Of a stretch of 64,000 nt of DNA, positions 59,843-64,000 are shown piece after piece (positions within the stretch are counted from its first letter, which is position 1; each line of letters starts with the position of its first letter). The notes beneath the pieces are model-generated. The model did not search any database, was not told the DNA's origin, and saw nothing but the letters and a program-made list of their open reading frames with translations. Source of the DNA: Ciona savignyi (taxonomy: Eukaryota > Chordata > Ascidiacea > Phlebobranchia > Cionidae); assembly GCA_000149265.1 (NCBI GenBank), contig CH002989.1, positions 119,754 through 183,753 on the forward strand, given 5' to 3'. The position numbers and the translations under genes are program-made.

Positions 59843-61889
59843 ATGATCATGAAATTCGTCGTTATGTTGTTTGTTGCGTGTGGCCTAGATATCGTTGTAT
59901 CAGGTAAAGACTTTTAAATGAATTTGTTTGTCGCTTCTTATACCTCTAACATTTCAGAACTGCCAACCTTACAGAAAGGAAGAACCGAGTTGAATCTGGT
60001 GTCGTATTCTCCGAAGAAAAACGCATTCGTTGCATACCAGTTATGCTTGGATTCGGTACCATTTTTTGTTAACGCTACAGTGAGAACCCAAGATCTAACT
60101 CTCCCACACGAATTTAGCTTAACAGTGATTAAAATTTTTCCCCACGGGTTTAACGTTGAACTAGAACGAATAGACCAGTCTGCAGGCTGGCAAGAAGATT
60201 TGTTTGTGGATTGGCTGCTTTACTCAGGTTAGTGAACTTTCATTATCTAAGACAGGGATGTCCAACCTTTTATTGTACTGGGCCGCATTGTCACTTAAAA
60301 TAATTCAATGGGCCGCAGAACCTATTAAATTTCAATAAAAAGGGCAGGGTTCGAATTAATGGTTTTGAAATGATTTGCGAAATGTGCGGATAATGAGCGC
60401 ACGAAAAAAAATTGGTAATGATAAATTGCCTTAAACGTCCAGAAAGATATTTATTTCAAAAAGCAGACAGTACCGTTATTTAGTAGTACAGTAATGATAA
60501 ATGCAATAAACGTAAATTCAAAAGGGGTGTGTCGCCTCTCGCCAATCATAAATAAAGGAATCGTGGTATATTAACGCATAATGGCGATTATTGCCTTGTG
60601 ATAGCAATGCTTTATTATACGCCAATAATGCAAAGTAGAGGCAAGGTAAATAAATGTAATAGTAATGTGATTGTTAAATGTTATGTTAAAGGCAAACGAT
60701 GTTATATTAACGTGTTAGGGATTTATTATTAAAAGTGCGTGAAACTTAAGAAAACGGTTCGCTAATAGCGATTCGCGATCCCTTAATTCCAACCCTGAAT
60801 GGGTACATGAAGAAACAATTAAAAGCCATTAATTTCATCTTTAAAAAAGGAACAAATAACACACATATAAAAAGAAACAAAATCTTATTTCTGCAATTCC
60901 CCAGTCCTTATCAAACACAAAAACTAGGTTTAGGGTGCTATATGACATTCTTTTAAACTTTATAATCAAAAATTGTATCTTAAAATATTACCAAACTTGA
61001 ACCGAATGTGCTAAAAGAAAAGCACCCACAAAAGTTTCCATAGTGTTCATAATTAAATAATTTAAATTCTCAATGACATGATGTTTTACCGGGCTTTAAC
61101 AAATCCTAAAGAGTGTATTCTTTTATCTTGTAGTGCACAATTATTTTGCTTATTTCCCCTACTGACAGTAAGTTGTACAAAATAATAATTTATAAAGTCT
61201 CATCTTTGACAGGTGGAAACGGATTTCTACTGAATGGACAATACATATGGATGCCTGACCCAATTACGCCTAAAACCCAGACTTTAGCTCAAGCTAAAGC
61301 AACATGCATAACATTAGGTGCATCTTTACTTGACATCATGGATAAGACAACGTATGACAAAGTTTATAACTACTTCATGACCAGTACATATCAAAGTGGA
61401 CCCTACGCAGATATCTGGCTTGCGATGACCTTTAACCAGATGGTAAACTTTTTTTATTAGAAGCGGAATTTTAATATGCTGAAATATAAATATATGACAA
61501 TACTGTTTATATACCTGACCAATGGTAAAATAAAGCATCTCTAAACAGCAGAACTTGTTAAACTCAATTTAAACAGTTTTTTTATTAACACTGAACCAAA
61601 TATTTATAGAATGCACCAATTTACGTACGGGTCACATTACTTAACATTAATCCAGTTGTAGATTTACTCTATCCCACTTCTTTTTTTGCAGACTATGGCA
61701 CCGATCTCCAGTTTCGGACAACCAGCTTATTCCGGCGACTGGTACCCTGGCTACCCAAGTAGCATATCCACCAACACCGCGATGTTGCTGCAAGTTAAAT
61801 ACTTTCCTGAAAGCACATGGATAGGTCTTTGGCAGCTTCCACCCGACCAAGCACGGTCCACATACGACCTCTGCGTAAAGATCCTCTAA
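59843..61889 (+). CDS. lectin D: secreted H-type-like plus C-type-like lectin, intact
   Basis: Exons: 59843-59903 (Met at 59843 or 59849), 59958-60227, 61213-61442, 61692-61889. Lengths from exon 2 on are 270, 230 and 198, all in phase, giving 250-252 residues. Signal peptide MKFVVMLFVACGLDIVVS. The first domain carries NATVRTQD, HGFNVELERID and DLFVDWLLYSG (H-type-lectin-like). The C-type-like part carries ATCITLGASLLDI, ADIWLAMTFN, GDWYPGYPSS, STWIGLWQLP and YDLCVKIL. It lacks Ca-binding EPN/QPD and WND motifs. Exon 3 ends ATG|GTAAAC where B has ACA|GTAAGC; both are usable donors. It is in head-to-head orientation with F and probably acts as a secreted recognition protein, which is inference. 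Confidence 0.85.
60253..60796. mobile_element. hAT-like insertion(s) in intron 2 of lectin D
   Basis: Sequence absent from lectin B interrupts the match after TTATCTAAGA. It starts CAGGGATGTCCAACCTTTT, like a hAT end. Inside, 60345 (CAGGGTTCGAATTAATGG) and 60796 (reverse complement CAGGGTTGGAATTAAGGG) form an inverted-repeat pair, so one element may be nested in another. No clean 8-bp duplication was found for either. Confidence 0.5.
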
Positions 61890-62224
61890 ATACCTCCTAC
61901 TTTGCCACCTAGTACTATATTTAAAGTTTTCATCGGCTTTTTTTAAACCGGGAATATTTATGATTTGCACCCTAGTACGCTCGTCACATACGATTTAAGA
62001 TAAACTTACATTCTATGTAGCCTCCTTTAATAATTTCTATATACTTGCGTGTTATACCATTTAATTAAAAGTCACGTCAATGCCCAGAGTGGTGCACTGG
62101 CCATCCTTATTTGATCATGTGTATAGCGCGTCTGGCAAAAATGCATTGCAACGAATGTATGTGGTGGTATTCCTTGGCACTTATTAAATGTTTCCTCAAT
62201 TTTTGGAGTCAAACCGTCAAAATT

Positions 62225-63710
62225 CTAGTAAAAGGTCAAACCGTCAAAATTCATGTTGTCCAACAAATCACCGAGTTTCATTGCGATTACATTAACCCTT
62301 CTGGTAGATGTAGGGGCGACATAGCATGCCTGTCACAATTATCATTTAACAGCAAAAGTTTAATTTTTAGTGTATTTCCCTAGGTAATTTTTTTATTTCT
62401 TTTAAGTGTTAAATCAGTGACTAGTGCACTAACATTCCACCAAATTTGATTTAAATTGGAGCAGCCGTTCAAGCGCTATGGCCTAAAAAGCTAATTTTTT
62501 AGAAAAAAATGACCGTTTTGGTTTTTAACGTCCAAGGGGAATTGCCCTAAATTTATTACCCAAAATTTTGGTTTCTGCATATTTGGACCATGTTCTCTTA
62601 CAAATGTCAAATTTTTTTTGCGATTCCATTACTCTTATTGGTAGATGTCGGGGCGCTATGCCATGCATATGTTGCTATCATGATTTAAGGAAAAAATCTT
62701 ATTTTTTAGGGTATTTCATTAGGTAATCTTTTTTATTTGTTTTAAGTGTTAAATCAGTGACTAATGCACTAACATTCCACTAAATCTGATTAAAATTGGA
62801 GAATCTGTTCAAGCGCTATCCCGTAAATAGCTATTTTTTGAGAAAAAATACCGTTTTGGTTTTTAAGGTATCAGGGAAATTTCCCTAAATTTATCACCCA
62901 CAATTTTGATTTCTGCACATCTAGACCATGTTTTCTAACAAATGTAAAATTTTATTTGCGATTCCATTACTCCTTTTGGTAAATGTCAAGGTGAAATGCC
63001 ATGCTTGTCACAATCCTGATTTGAGAACAAAAACCTATTTTTGGGGGTATTTCCCAAGGGATGTTTTTTATATTTTCTTTGGGTGTTAAATAAGTTACTA
63101 ATTACTTATATTCCACCAAATCTAATTAAAATTGGAGCAGCCGTTCATGCGCTATGCCCAAAAAAGCTAACATTTTTGAAAAAAATACCGTTTTGGTTTT
63201 TCATCTCCCAGGGGAATTCCCCTAATTATATTACCCAAAGTTTTGGTTTCTGCTCATCTAGACCATGTGATCTAACAAATGACAAAATTTCATTGCGATT
63301 CCTTTATCCCTTCTGGTAGATGTCGGAGCCACAATCCATGCCTGTCACAATCTTGATTTAGAAACATATCTTCATATTTAGGGGATTTCCCTAGGTTAAT
63401 ATTTTGTTTCTTCTAATTGGTAACGCAGTGGCTAACACGCTACTATTTTACCAAATCTGATCAAATTTGGAGCAGCCGTTCATGCGCTATACCCAAAAAA
63501 GCTAAAATTTTTGAAAAACATACCGTTTTGGTTTTTCACCTTCCAGGGGAATTCCCCTAATTATATTACCCAAAATTTTGGTTTTTTCTCATCTAGACCA
63601 TGTGATCTAACAAATGACAAAGTTTTATTGCGATTCCCTTATCCCTTCTGTTAGATGTCGGAGCCACAAGCCATGCCTGTCAAGCGTTTGACGAAAAAAA
63701 AGAAAAAAAA
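62225..63710. repeat. four tandem copies of a ~340-bp repeat
   Basis: The block AGTGTTAAATCAGTGACTA recurs at about 62405 and 62745, and in diverged form at 63082 and 63415, a period of 333-340 bp. Each copy also has AAATTGGAGCAGCCGTTCA followed by GCGCTAT, and TACCGTTTTGGTTTTT. The copies differ clearly, so the array is not newly formed. No ORF is supported. Confidence 0.92.
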
Positions 63711-64000
63711 GGAAAAAAAACGGACAAAAACAATATGTGTCCCATTTTTCCAAATGGGACCCATAATAAGCACACATCAGTTCAAACCAGGTTAACAGAT
63801 TTGGTATTTTTATGGTGTAGTACAGACCTATGTCTTATCATATCTCCCCGGGAAACATATACTATAACAAATGCCTATAGAGTATAGACAACACTTTCAA
63901 CGTGGAGTTCAGCATACATATATTGCCATGTATTTTTTCACGATTACTTTTGCCCTGATAAATTTTGAACCCATGATGGGCTTGTCACTAAGGCCCTTTT
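63711..64000. other. edge of the repeat region, no supported gene
   Basis: AAACGGACAAAAACAATATG and TCCCATTTTTCCAAATGGG (about 63718-63765) match 28075-28120. The last 40 bases resemble the GAACCCATTAAGG..CACTAAG repeat fragment near 7062. Confidence 0.5.

Larger units (their letters stand above)
43991..62232. repeat. segmental duplication unit 2 (lectins F and D)
   Basis: The counterpart of 13488-24255 in the same order and orientation, enlarged by the BEL element (48360-55407) and by extra sequence in an intron of D. It lacks the unit 1 LINE fragment and hAT MITE. On inspection the match is close throughout; an exact identity needs an alignment. Confidence 0.9.

Overview
This is animal nuclear DNA, AT-rich and compact. 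Genes have many short exons, introns of a few hundred bases with GT/AG borders, and many small transposons. Gene structure, mobile-element types and lineage-specific lectin duplications best fit an ascidian tunicate of the Ciona type. That is inference, not a database match. There are two assembly gaps (N runs at 18202-18301 and 34882-34991).

Layout. (1) 1-1338: a decayed pogo-like DNA transposon. (2) 1764-3032, minus: two coding exons of a C2H2 zinc-finger gene. (3) 4250-6956: retroposon and SINE remnants, then an unrecognised minus-strand ORF built partly from a 30-bp tandem repeat. (4) 7318-12254, minus: a complete eight-exon zinc alcohol dehydrogenase of 376 residues, with two hAT-type elements in its introns. 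(5) 13488-29001: a segmental-duplication unit with a divergent pair of lectin-like genes (A minus, B plus), followed by a third decayed copy (C plus). (6) 31694-37198, minus: a twelve-exon SLC22-type transporter. (7) 38015-38935: a 42-bp minisatellite. (8) 39350-62232: a partial unit with lectin pseudogene E (minus), then a second full unit with divergent lectin genes F (minus) and D (plus). (9) 62225-63710: four tandem copies of a ~340-bp repeat.

The most interesting content is the lectin family. Each gene has four coding exons: a signal peptide, a domain that looks like an H-type lectin fold, and a C-type lectin-like domain split over two exons. Six copies can be seen; D and F read as intact (about 250 residues), while A, B, C and E carry different lesions. 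F contains a complete 7.05-kb BEL/Pao LTR retrotransposon in its last intron, in antisense, with near-identical LTRs and a 5-bp target duplication. The paralogous unit supplies the empty site.

Because the two large units are close copies, several insertions can be seen as filled in one and empty in the other (hAT MITE, LINE fragment, BEL element, SINE). The alcohol dehydrogenase, transporter and zinc-finger genes are ordinary single-copy neighbours, and nothing suggests they work with the lectins.
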